Assembly: GCA_021463165.1 (NCBI GenBank)
Contig: JAJTWY010000012.1
Coordinates: forward strand, 57,524-121,523
DNA from: Pyrinomonadaceae bacterium
GTDB lineage: Bacteria > Acidobacteriota > Blastocatellia > Pyrinomonadales > Pyrinomonadaceae
DNA length: 64,000 nucleotides
Reading direction: 5' to 3'
Part shown: positions 18,697 through 28,100 of the stretch, in pieces
How the letters are laid out: every line of letters begins with the position of its first letter
Position numbering within the stretch: position 1 is the stretch's first letter
Translations under genes and position numbers: made by a program
The notes under the pieces: model-generated
The model's database searches: none
Seen by the model: only the letters and a program-made list of their open reading frames with translations
Told to the model about the DNA's origin: nothing

Positions 18697-19356
18697 ATGA
18701 CGCAGAGTGTAGAGGACAAGGTTCGCGATCACTTTCACGACGACGCTGCTCGTTTTGACGCGATCTATGTGGAAAAGAAAGGCCCGGTAGCGGCCTTTAT
18801 CGATAATTTTTGGCGCGGCGTCGTTCAGAAGCGTCTGGAACTGAACCTCAAGGAGCTGCGCCCGTTCGAAGGGAAAAAGATCCTCGACGTCGGCTGCGGG
18901 TCTGGCCGCTTCTGCATCGCATTCGCAAAGGAAGGAGCGGAGAAGGTGATCGGCATCGACTTCGCTCCGGCGATGATAGAATTGGCAGACCAACTTTCAA
19001 ATGAGGCTGGTGTAGGCGACCGGTGCGAATACATAGTCGGTGCGTTTCCCGACGATATCGAGGACTCAGACGGTCCTTTTGATGCCTGTACCGGTAACGG
19101 CTTTTTCGACTACATCGAACATCCGGCCCCGATCATCTCGGCAATGCGTGAGATCACAAACGGGAAACTTATCATGAGCTTCCCGAAGGCCGTAGAATGG
19201 CGCGTGCCGCTCCGCCGCCTCCGATTCTGGATGAAAGGCACACCGCTTTTCCTATACACGGAGTCTCAGGTCCGCGATCTTCTGGCTCAAAGCGGCGTGA
19301 CTGATTTCGAGTTTATCCATCTCGATCGCGATTATTTGGTCGTCGCCAATGTCTGA
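18697..19356 (+). CDS. Class I SAM-dependent methyltransferase
   Basis: 219 residues. Motif I ILDVGCGSGRFCIAFAKEGA is followed by VIGIDFAPAMIE, then CTGNGFFDYIEHP, MREITNGKLIMSFPK and a short C-terminal strand. Upstream of motif I, residues 1-45 form a helical cap (DKVRDHFHDDAARFDAIY) common in small-molecule and sugar methyltransferases. The stop overlaps the next glycosyltransferase by 8 bp, so the pair is probably co-translated. Confidence 0.86.
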   Translation: MTQSVEDKVRDHFHDDAARFDAIYVEKKGPVAAFIDNFWRGVVQKRLELNLKELRPFEGKKILDVGCGSGRFCIAFAKEGAEKVIGIDFAPAMIELADQLSNEAGVGDRCEYIVGAFPDDIEDSDGPFDACTGNGFFDYIEHPAPIISAMREITNGKLIMSFPKAVEWRVPLRRLRFWMKGTPLFLYTESQVRDLLAQSGVTDFEFIHLDRDYLVVANV

Positions 19357-20557
19357 CCCGGTCCGCGTGCTCCACATCATCACCCGCATGATCGTCGGCG
19401 GGGCACAGGAGAATACCCTGTTATCGGTAGTTGGGCTCGATGCCATGCCTGAATACGAGGTCGATTTCATTAGCGGCATCGATAAGGGCAAAGAGGGCGA
19501 GTTGCTGTCGCAGGCCCGCGAAACCACCAATCTGATCGTGGTTCCCGAAATGGGCCGATCGATCAATCCGTTCTCGGATCTTGTTGCCTTTTGGAAGCTC
19601 TATAAGCGTATAAAAGAGGGCCGCTACCACATCGTCCACACGCATTCGTCGAAGGCAGGCGTACTAGGTAGATTGGCTGCATGGCTCGCAGGAACGCCCA
19701 TCATAGTGCACACGCTGCACAGCCTGGTCTTCCACGATTATCAGCCGTGGTTAGTGAATAGGGCGTGGTGGCTGGCGAAGAAGATCTGCGAACCTGTTAC
19801 TGATTTTTACATCAGCGTATCGGAAATAATCGTAAAAAAAGCTCTCGCCGCCGGCATCGCGGAACCAGATCGGTACCGCACTATTTACAGCGGAATGGAA
19901 CTCGACTGGTTTCTAAACGCCAAGTTTGATGCGGATAGGGTCCGGGAGGAGTTTGGTATCCCGCTCGATGCCCCGGTCGTCGGCAAGATAGCTCGCCTTT
20001 TTCCGCTTAAAGGCCATGACGAACTAATGGACGCCGCTCCGGAGATAGTCAGACGTGTTCCCGGCGTCCGGTTTTTCTTGATCGGCGACGGGATTTTGCT
20101 GGAACATCTACAGGAACGCGCCCGCGGCTACGGTATTCTTGAAAATTTTGTGTTCGCGGGCCTTATTTCCCGTGAGCGTATCCCAGAGATGATCTCCGCG
20201 ATGGACATTGTCGTTCACACATCTTTGCGGGAAGGCCTGGCCCGAGTCCTGCCCCAGTCGCTGGCTATGGGCAAGCCCTGCATCTCGTTCGATATTGACG
20301 GCGCCCCCGAGGTTGTCATCGACGACAAAACGGGCTATCTCGTCAAAGCTTTCGACAACACGGCATTGGCCGACCGCATCGCCCACCTCCTTGAAGACCC
20401 TGAACTTCGCAAAAGGCTCGGCGAAAACGGCCGTGCCCATGTTGACCCCAATTTCCGCACCGAAAAAATGGTAGCCGATATCTCGGATGTGTATCAGATG
20501 CTGCTGGAGAAGAAAGCAGATGCGGTCTCGGCATTCAACGCAAAGGCCGGAAGCTAG
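19349..20557 (+). CDS. Family 4 glycosyltransferase (GT-B)
   Basis: 402 residues. The start VRVLHIITRMIVGGAQENTLLSV is the classic GT4 opening with the GGAQ glycine loop. HTHSSKAGVLGRLAAWLAGTP and VHTLHSLVFH follow in the acceptor half. The donor half has VGKIARLFPLKGHDEL, the EX7E motif in EGLARVLPQ, and FDIDGAPEVV. Enzymes with this pattern are frequent in exosortase-type loci near the initiating transferase. It lies just before the WecA-like gene, so it could add an early sugar. ATG 19349 overlaps the methyltransferase end. Confidence 0.92.
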   Translation: MSDPVRVLHIITRMIVGGAQENTLLSVVGLDAMPEYEVDFISGIDKGKEGELLSQARETTNLIVVPEMGRSINPFSDLVAFWKLYKRIKEGRYHIVHTHSSKAGVLGRLAAWLAGTPIIVHTLHSLVFHDYQPWLVNRAWWLAKKICEPVTDFYISVSEIIVKKALAAGIAEPDRYRTIYSGMELDWFLNAKFDADRVREEFGIPLDAPVVGKIARLFPLKGHDELMDAAPEIVRRVPGVRFFLIGDGILLEHLQERARGYGILENFVFAGLISRERIPEMISAMDIVVHTSLREGLARVLPQSLAMGKPCISFDIDGAPEVVIDDKTGYLVKAFDNTALADRIAHLLEDPELRKRLGENGRAHVDPNFRTEKMVADISDVYQMLLEKKADAVSAFNAKAGS

Positions 20558-20612
20558 CGAAGTGCGAAATTCTAGGCATTTTCTGCCATAATATGCCCTG
20601 TCGTTATCTTCT

Positions 20613-22418
20613 ATGCAAGGCTTGGCCTCAAACCCCTTTTTCGTGGGCGCTGTTGCGGCGGTGCTTTCGGTGATCTGCACCTATGCGGTCCGGGCAGTTG
20701 CCGTAAAACAAGGGTTTGTGGCAAAACCGAAGTCAGACCGCTGGCATAAGCGTCCGACGGCAATGCACGGCGGAATTGCGATATTCCTCGCAACGATCGG
20801 CGTCTATTTTGCCCTTGTTCCGGCGACTCGCGAATCATTGGTGGTTATCGGTGGAGCAGGCTTTCTGTTTCTATTGGGCCTTATCGACGATCTGATCAGC
20901 ATTCGCCCGTACCAGAAGCTTATTGGGCAGCTTATCGGCGCCGGAATTCTCGTCCTTTCCGGGCTCAAGCTGCCGCTAACAGGCTTCGAGATCGTTGATA
21001 TTTGGATAACGGTCTTCTGGGTGGTGGGCATTACGAATGCGATAAACCTCCTCGACAACATGGATGGCCTGGCAGCCGGAATTTCGGCGATCGCGGCCTT
21101 TTCCCTCGCCCTGAATTTTGCGTCCAACGGCCTGACGAACGAACTCTTGCTCGCCAGCGCATTTATTGGCGCACTTGTGGGTTTCCTGGTTTTCAATTTC
21201 AACCCGGCCTCCATATTCATGGGTGACAGCGGGTCGATGTTCATTGGCTTTCTCCTTTCGGGCTCGGTCCTTCTCAACCAGGTCGGAGGGCGTTCGCGCG
21301 GCATCGTGGCTATTCTGGCGGTCCCGGTGCTGATCCTTTTTGTGCCCATATTTGACACAACCTTTGTTACCGTCCTCCGAAAACTATGGGGACGCAAGGC
21401 CTCACAAGGCGGCCGTGACCATACGTCCCATCGACTGGTTGCTCTCGGCCTCTCCGAACGGACAGCCGTGTTGATGCTCTACGGGTTAGCATTGGTCGCG
21501 GGTGTACTCGCTCTTCTCGTTTCTCGTATCGGGCCATTTGGTAGTTTTGGCTTGATCGGCGTGTTCGTCGTCGCACTTGCCTTTATCGGTGTTTACCTGT
21601 CAAAGGTCAAGGTCTATGAAGGCGGCGAAGACGATGTGGCGATGGGCGAAAACGCCGTCTTCACGTTTTTGGTCAACGTATCCCACAAACGGCGGATATT
21701 TGAGGTCTTTCTCGACGCGTTCCTGATCACGGTCGCTTATTACTCAGCTTGGGCGCTTCTTTACCGGGATTTTGAGGAATCGACCAGTTGGGTGTTATTT
21801 CTCCAAACACTCCCGCTTCTCGTGCTCATCAAGCTTGCCGCGTTCCTGACGGTCGGCGTTTATCGAGGCCTCTGGAGATATACAAGCATTGGCGACCTGA
21901 TAACCTTTGCGAAAGGAGTTGCACTCGGATCGGCCGGGAGTATGCTTGCAGTTCTGGTGATATATCGATTCGAAGGATTCTCGCGCAAGGTCTTTTTTAT
22001 GGATGCCGTCCTGCTTCTGCTCGCGGTCATGGGCAGTAGAATGGCGTTCCGTTTGATTCGCCAGGTCCTTCCCGCAACGCCCAGTCAGCCGGGCAGAAAG
22101 GTGCTTATTTACGGGGCCGGGGACGGTGGTGAAATGATACTTCGCGAGCTGAAGAACAACCCCGAATGGCAGCTCCAGCCAGTTGGATTCATTGATGATG
22201 ACCCTCTGAAACGGGACAAGCTGATCCACGGACTGAAGGTCTATGATGCCAATGGAACCCTTAGATCGATATGCAAGGACAAAGAGATCGCAGAGGTCCT
22301 TATCTCAGTCAGGCATCTGCCGGCAGACCGACTGAAAGCCATTCGCGACGTCTGTGACGAAGCCGAGGTCGCCCTCAGGCGGGCCCATATCACCATCGAG
22401 CCAGTGGATATTATTTGA
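20613..22418 (+). CDS. Fusion: WecA/MraY-like sugar-1-phosphate transferase + PglF/WbpM-like membrane sensor half
   Basis: 601 residues in two modules. Residues 1-330 are a polyprenyl-phosphate sugar-1-phosphate transferase with about ten helices and all key motifs: LIDD (90-93), NLLDNMDGLAAG (145-156), GDSGSMF (204-210) and the RDHTSHR histidine box (268-274). Residues 350-601 match only the front half of nucleotide-sugar 4,6-dehydratases such as PglF/WbpM: four helices with GVYRGLWRYTS (415-425), then a CoA_binding_3-like Rossmann domain beginning KVLIYGAGDGGE (496-507) and FIDDDP. The dehydratase SDR domain itself is absent. The first module should load the first sugar phosphate onto undecaprenyl phosphate; the second may bind a nucleotide sugar and regulate. 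The next gene starts 4 bp later. Confidence 0.88.
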   Translation: MQGLASNPFFVGAVAAVLSVICTYAVRAVAVKQGFVAKPKSDRWHKRPTAMHGGIAIFLATIGVYFALVPATRESLVVIGGAGFLFLLGLIDDLISIRPYQKLIGQLIGAGILVLSGLKLPLTGFEIVDIWITVFWVVGITNAINLLDNMDGLAAGISAIAAFSLALNFASNGLTNELLLASAFIGALVGFLVFNFNPASIFMGDSGSMFIGFLLSGSVLLNQVGGRSRGIVAILAVPVLILFVPIFDTTFVTVLRKLWGRKASQGGRDHTSHRLVALGLSERTAVLMLYGLALVAGVLALLVSRIGPFGSFGLIGVFVVALAFIGVYLSKVKVYEGGEDDVAMGENAVFTFLVNVSHKRRIFEVFLDAFLITVAYYSAWALLYRDFEESTSWVLFLQTLPLLVLIKLAAFLTVGVYRGLWRYTSIGDLITFAKGVALGSAGSMLAVLVIYRFEGFSRKVFFMDAVLLLLAVMGSRMAFRLIRQVLPATPSQPGRKVLIYGAGDGGEMILRELKNNPEWQLQPVGFIDDDPLKRDKLIHGLKVYDANGTLRSICKDKEIAEVLISVRHLPADRLKAIRDVCDEAEVALRRAHITIEPVDII

Positions 22419-22422
22419 TCAA

Positions 22423-23706
22423 GTGTCGCTAGTACTGCTAAGAACCGAACCCCGACTTGCCAAGGCAATCTTTGTTGTCCTAACGGCCGCTTCCGTTCTT
22501 CTGCTATGGTTTTCCGTTCGTTGGCATTTTGCCAACGCGGTCGCGTCAAAACTAGACGAAAAGAGGCCTGAATCCAAGCTGGTGATCGATTGGTTGATCG
22601 GGCTTGGACCGACAGACCCTCAGACGCACTACTCAGCAGCCGCCATATTTGAAAAGACCTTCGATCCCAATGATCTCCAGAGGTCACTCCTCGAATACGA
22701 AACCGCAGCGGCCTTATCACCTCACAATTACCGGATGTGGGTCAATCTCGGACGGGCTAGGAATCTGAACGGCGATGTCGCCGGAACTGAGGCGGCCTTC
22801 ATGACTGCGTTGGAATTGGCTCCGAATTATTCCCAGGTACAGTGGGCATATGGCAATTTTCTGATACGCGAAGGACGCACCGAGGAGGGCTTTCGCCTTG
22901 CCTCGATGGCGGCCGAGGCGAACGTAGACCTGGCTCAAAACGCGGTTGCTCTGGCCCTGCAACTCTTTGATGGCGATATTTCCAGGGTTAGAACCACACT
23001 CGGTGACGGCCCGGCATTGAACGCCGCCATGGTCACCTCGCTCGCGGCCCAGGAACGATTTGCAGACGCGGTGGATTCCTGGAAGCGTTTGCCCATCGAG
23101 CGGCGTGATGCCTTTGGCCAGCTCGGCGAAAAGCTATTCGAGCAGCTTCTCGCGAAAAACCAGTATCGCCTGGCCGCCCAGGTCCTGTCCGATCTAGATC
23201 CCGAGGCAAAGCCCGAGGTCGGCGTTGTTTCAAACAGCAGCTTTGAAAACGGCGTCAAACTGCGAGGCGCTCGCACATTCGAGTGGCAGATCGCCGATGG
23301 AACGGAACCTCAGATCGCACTTAGCGAAAGCCAGAAACGTACTGGAAAGTTCGGATTGCTTCTGGTCTTCAATTCATTCGAAGCGTCGCAGTTCCGTACA
23401 TTCTCGCAGACGATAGCGGTTGTGCCCGATACCGAGTACGAGTTCGAAGGGTTTTATCGTTCCGATCTGAAAACTGCTGCGGTAATGAAGCTCGAGATCG
23501 CCGAAGCCTCCACGGGAAATGTGATCACGGCGACGAACCCTCTCGCGCTAGCCGGCGACTGGGCGAGGGTGAGTGTTAGATTCAAGGTTCCCGGAGCGAC
23601 TGACGGCATCACCATCCGCCTCGTCCGTGAGAACTGCACCGGATCGGCCTGTCGTATCGCGGGCCGGCTTTCGTTCGACGACCTGACGATACACCGCATC
23701 AACTGA
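22423..23706 (+). CDS. Membrane-anchored TPR protein with C-terminal carbohydrate-binding-like domain
   Basis: About 427 residues. GTG 22423, 4 bp after the upstream stop, gives an N-terminal anchor (AIFVVLTAASVLLLWFSVRW). A helical TPR-like part follows (YETAAALSPHNYRMWVNLGRARNLNGD, then ALELAPNYSQVQWAYG). The last 160 residues are beta-rich: NSSFENGVKL, GKFGLLLVF, TEYEFEGFYRSD, and a closing SFDDLTIHRIN, the layout of CBM4/9-type jelly-roll domains. It probably sits in the inner membrane with the domain in the periplasm, perhaps holding the growing glycan for the neighbouring ligase. I recognise no named family for the full chain. Its TGA overlaps the ligase ATG. Confidence 0.7.
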   Translation: MSLVLLRTEPRLAKAIFVVLTAASVLLLWFSVRWHFANAVASKLDEKRPESKLVIDWLIGLGPTDPQTHYSAAAIFEKTFDPNDLQRSLLEYETAAALSPHNYRMWVNLGRARNLNGDVAGTEAAFMTALELAPNYSQVQWAYGNFLIREGRTEEGFRLASMAAEANVDLAQNAVALALQLFDGDISRVRTTLGDGPALNAAMVTSLAAQERFADAVDSWKRLPIERRDAFGQLGEKLFEQLLAKNQYRLAAQVLSDLDPEAKPEVGVVSNSSFENGVKLRGARTFEWQIADGTEPQIALSESQKRTGKFGLLLVFNSFEASQFRTFSQTIAVVPDTEYEFEGFYRSDLKTAAVMKLEIAEASTGNVITATNPLALAGDWARVSVRFKVPGATDGITIRLVRENCTGSACRIAGRLSFDDLTIHRIN

Positions 23707-25121
23707 TGGCGCACGATAAAGGAAGTTCCAATTCAATGTTCTGGTCCGAGGAGATACAGGTCGGCGGATCCCGGTCGCTGGCGAGTCGGGTGATCTTTGG
23801 AATTGTATGTTTTCTGCCAGTGTTTTCAACGCTTCTTTTCGGCGGCGTTGATAATGCGACGTGGATCCTGATATCCGTATTTTGGGCGATCCTTACGCTC
23901 GCCTGGATCGCCGACTCATGGCGGGCGGGCGGAATACTGTGGAACACCAGTGCCCTTCAACTTCCGTTATTGGGGATGATCATCATCGGGCTGATCCAAC
24001 TTCTACCCCTCGGCGGTCAGGTCGCGGGGGTCAGCGTTCAGATGTCCCGCGCTCTGTCGCTCGATCCGCTCTCAACCCGGTTCTTCGTCATTAAACTCAT
24101 CATATATCTGACGTTTTTTGCGGCATGTCTCGCGTTCATCAATTCGGAGAAACGGCTGAAGGTGATCGTCTGGCTGGTTATCGTATTCGGCTCACTGATG
24201 GCGTTCTACGGCATTCTCCAGCGGTTAGCGACGCCTGAAGGCATCTACGGGATGAGGGAAACATCCGGAGCAATACCCTTTGGGCCCTTTGTCAACCAGC
24301 ACCACTTTGCGACATTCATGCAGATGACCGCCGCCCTGGCGGCGGCGATACTCCTCGGCCGTGATGTTGGCCGCGAAAAGAGGCTGCTGTTAGGAGCAGG
24401 TCTGGTTGTAATGGGAGTCGCCACCGTGTCAACCGGCTCCCGGGGCGGGATCCTTGGATTTCTGGCGGCTCTGGCATTTGTTGGGATCATTTTTGCTTTT
24501 TCTGGCCGCAAACATTCCGAAACAAGATCGAAAAAGTCAGTGACTGGAAAGGTCGCGATCCTGGCGGGCGGCATGGCACTCGCCTTGGTGATATTCGGAG
24601 TCGTCCTCTTGATCGGCGGGAATGATGCACTTTTCCGCGGGATCGGCGCGGCATCGACGGGGGCTGATATAAGCACCGGGCGCCTCCACTTCTGGTCGGT
24701 CGCCCTGAAGATCTTTTTCGCGAATCCGATACTTGGTGCGGGCCTTGAATCGTTTGGCGTCGCGTTCACCAGATACGATACATGGAGCGGACAGTTTCGT
24801 GTCGAGCAGGCCCACAACGAGTATCTGCAGACGCTCGCGGATGCAGGGATCGCAGGTGCCATCTGCCTTGTAGCCTTTATCGTTCTGTTCTTCAGAAAAG
24901 GGCTGGCGGTTATCGCATCCTCAGATGGATTTCGCGGCGAGGCGGCGACAGGAGCGGTTGCCGGCTGCCTCGGTGTTTTGGTTCATAGCTTTTTTGATTT
25001 TCCGCTAAGAACCCCGTCAAACGCGTTTTTCTTCCTCATCCTATGCTCAGTTGCGACCGTTGCGGTCGCTCCCGGCATTACGCGCCACAGGAGACGGCGA
25101 AACCTATCGGACCCTGACTGA
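23706..25121 (+). CDS. O-antigen ligase/polymerase family protein (Wzy_C)
   Basis: 471 residues with about 11-12 hydrophobic segments. Hallmarks are FVNQHHFATFMQM, the arginine loop VSTGSRGGILGF, and the large periplasmic loop ending RVEQAHNEYLQTLADAGI, the Wzy_C signature. Such proteins join polyprenyl-linked glycan chains or transfer them to an acceptor. As the only such gene in the locus, it could be either the polymerase or the ligase. It is the last plus-strand gene of the polysaccharide run, and its end overlaps the converging TPR gene by 18 bp. Confidence 0.9.
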   Translation: MAHDKGSSNSMFWSEEIQVGGSRSLASRVIFGIVCFLPVFSTLLFGGVDNATWILISVFWAILTLAWIADSWRAGGILWNTSALQLPLLGMIIIGLIQLLPLGGQVAGVSVQMSRALSLDPLSTRFFVIKLIIYLTFFAACLAFINSEKRLKVIVWLVIVFGSLMAFYGILQRLATPEGIYGMRETSGAIPFGPFVNQHHFATFMQMTAALAAAILLGRDVGREKRLLLGAGLVVMGVATVSTGSRGGILGFLAALAFVGIIFAFSGRKHSETRSKKSVTGKVAILAGGMALALVIFGVVLLIGGNDALFRGIGAASTGADISTGRLHFWSVALKIFFANPILGAGLESFGVAFTRYDTWSGQFRVEQAHNEYLQTLADAGIAGAICLVAFIVLFFRKGLAVIASSDGFRGEAATGAVAGCLGVLVHSFFDFPLRTPSNAFFFLILCSVATVAVAPGITRHRRRRNLSDPD

Positions 25122-28100
25122 CACGTCAAGTCGTCCGCAAGGAGCCTCAAAGCGAACCTGAAAAAGGCCAGTCTTTGTGCTTGTTGATCTCAGCATGAAG
25201 AGAGACGTCCAATTGATCCCTGGCAAGGGTTCGCGGCGTACCGCAATGTCATCGGGGCTCAACGATCTGGCCGTGATGCCCTCTACATCCCCATCGTCAG
25301 TTCGGCGAACAACGACAGACTGATCATTACCTGACGCTTGAAGGACAATATTCCTTTGATCGAGCGCCAGTGAACATGGTTCGGCCACGTCCGACCTGGT
25401 GGGAACGCCATCTACGATCCTCGCGCGGCCGTCAGGGATGGGCGCGGCCGCGTCGGCCTTTGATGCTTCGGCGGCAGGAAGTGTGTCGCGAACCGTAGAA
25501 CTAGCCGGCCGAGTTGGTTTTGAGGTGGCGTCGGCCCGCTGCTGCGTCCTGACCGGAGGCGACGGCGGGATCTGCACGACGACGGGCCCCAACAATCCGT
25601 TGGTATTATCAACCAGACGGGTCTGGACAGATGGGACCTTCGCAACGCTTGCGGGATCGGGTTCTCGACGTTCGTCGGGTGTTGACTGCGGCCTGGTTTC
25701 TACTTTCGTAGCTTCCTCGGGCGACGGCGTCGGGCTTTGAATGACTTCCGGGGTAGCCGTCGGCGTTGGAGTTGGCGGTTGTTCTACTATCGGCTCAGGG
25801 GTAGCCGTCGGCGTTGGGGTCGGCGGTGCTTCTACTGTCGGCTCAGGGGTAGGCGCCGGCGTTGGGGTTTCGGCTGGCTTCATTTCTGCGATCGGTTCTG
25901 GTGTCTCGACCGGTGCAGGTGTTGGCGTTGGGCTCGGCTCAGGAGTTGACGTAGGTCGCGCTTCCGCAAGAGACGGGGTCGGCGACGCAACGACCGCCGG
26001 TGTTGTTGTTTCTACTGGATCAGCATTGGGCGTCGAAACCGGTGTCGGCAGCGGCGTAGGCTGAACACTCGGACGGGCAACAGGGATCGAGGGAGTTGGT
26101 CGCGTGGTTTGCGCCACGGTCGCGTTCGATGGTGTGGGTGCGGGGTTGGCTCCGACCCTCTGTTCAAGGCCCATCGTATGGCCATTGATGCGCTTATAAA
26201 GAGCCTCTATGGCATTGTATTTCAGCGGATCGGGCGGCTGGCCGCTCTTATAGCTCCGAATGTACATATCGAGAGCCTCGGGCAGTTTCCCCTGGAGCGC
26301 CAGTGAGGTTCCGAGCCGCCAGGTGCTCGATCGCCACCAAGCACTGTCAACTGGCAGGACCGAAACCGCTCTCTTTAAATGCACAGAAGCCTGTTCGGCA
26401 TCATCCATCTGGAAATAGGTCCAGCCACTCAACTCCTCCACCCGCCCGCGCAGAACCGATGAAAGAGTCGCCCTCGGAACCGAAGGGACGTCGATATACC
26501 TGTCGCTGATGGCTGCAAGTGACCGGCTTTCGTACAACTCCCCGGCCATTACGGCCGCAGCCGGATCGGGGGCATCGAGGCCTGAGTCGAGAGCCGGCGG
26601 AGCAGCTCGGGCCAATTCAAGGATCTTCGGAAGCGCAAGTTTCTTGTCCAGAAGCCGTGTACCTGCATAAAGGATCCGATGGATCTTCATCTTGTCATCA
26701 CCGCGAACAAAGTTATCGACCGCTTTTTCGACCGCGGCTATATCCGGTTCCGGCTTATCGATCTCCTGCTTGAGATCAAGCAGAGCTGCGAGGCCGGCAG
26801 CAACCTCGGCGGGATCTGGCGATGCAGAGAAAAAGATACTGGCCCGGCGTTCAAAACCAACCAGCTCTCCAATGTCTCTAGAACTGCGGGTCACCCTTCC
26901 GCCCAAATTGGTCGAGACCACCCCATCTTTGACAGAGAAACTCTTGGCAAGTTCCTCAGATGCTTCGCGAAAGAACCCGCCCGCGGCCTTAGCCGAAGCG
27001 ATCTCGTATTCGAGCGTCGGAAAATTGCCGTATCGCCTTGCCGCAAGCAGTGTTTTCTCCGCGGCGGTCGGGTTTCTCTGTGCAAGATAACCCCGGGCCA
27101 AGGCGATGTGCGACCAGATAAAGCGTGGGTCCGAAGCGATCGCTTTCTGTGCAAGATCTACGGCCTTATCACCTTGTCCGTTCGTCGCATACCAGTAAGC
27201 CGCTCCGGCCTGAAGGATCACATTCCCGGGATTCGCCTCTAGCGACTTGGCCAGTTCGGCCTCGGCCTCAGTGATCTTTCCGGATTCGAACATCGCGAGG
27301 ATGAACCCCGTCGAAGCAGGAAGATTCTCCGGCTCTTTCGCGAGGATCTCCTGATAAAGGACGACGGCGTCATCAGCCTTTCCAAGAGCCCGCCTCATTT
27401 CGGCCAGCCCGCGTTTGGCATTGAGTGAAGAAGGGTCGAGTTCAAGCGCCCTTGCATAGGCCGCCGCCGATTCGTCAAGCAGAAAGTCCATCCGGCTTGC
27501 CAGGCCAAGTGTCTGGTATGCCGTACTCGACGCGGGATCGAGTTTTATCGCCCTTTCGGCGATCCTTCGGGCCTCCGAGCCGTTCTCGACGCTCATATAA
27601 AACATGGCGACGCTGAGAAGCTGATTTACGCTCGATCGAACCTTTTCTTCGATCAGGCGAGCGATCTCAAATCCTTCTTTCCGGGCCCCCCGAAAGTAAA
27701 TGTTTGCTGGGATCTTCCCGATCGTTTCATTGAAAAGCTGATCAGGCATCGCCCGTGGAGCGTCTTCGATCGCGGCCCGATAAAGATCCAATGCCCCCGT
27801 AATGTTGCCGCCTGCGAGTTGGTCGTTGCCAAGCTGTGTGCGAACGGTGACGACCATCGCCTCGGCATCGGCAACGCGTTTCGAGGCAGCAAACTCCTTA
27901 ACAAACTTCTTTAAGGCGGTGATCCTTTCGTCAGCGTCGGCGATCGCAGATATCAGTGCATACTCAGCGTCCGCCGCCGCCTCATCAACGACCGGTTCCT
28001 CCACCTTAGGTTTCTCATCCGGTTTTGCCTTGGGCTTTTTCGCGGAAACGGTGGTCGAAGGTTTCGTGGCTTTCTTTGTCGTCGCCGTGGTCGCTGTTTT

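Noticed and set aside
25741..26064. A plus-strand frame coding a Gly/Val repeat protein
   Set aside because: It is the antisense of the PTPTP-type linker of the TPR protein; the repeat keeps other frames open. No leader, ribosome binding site or family match.
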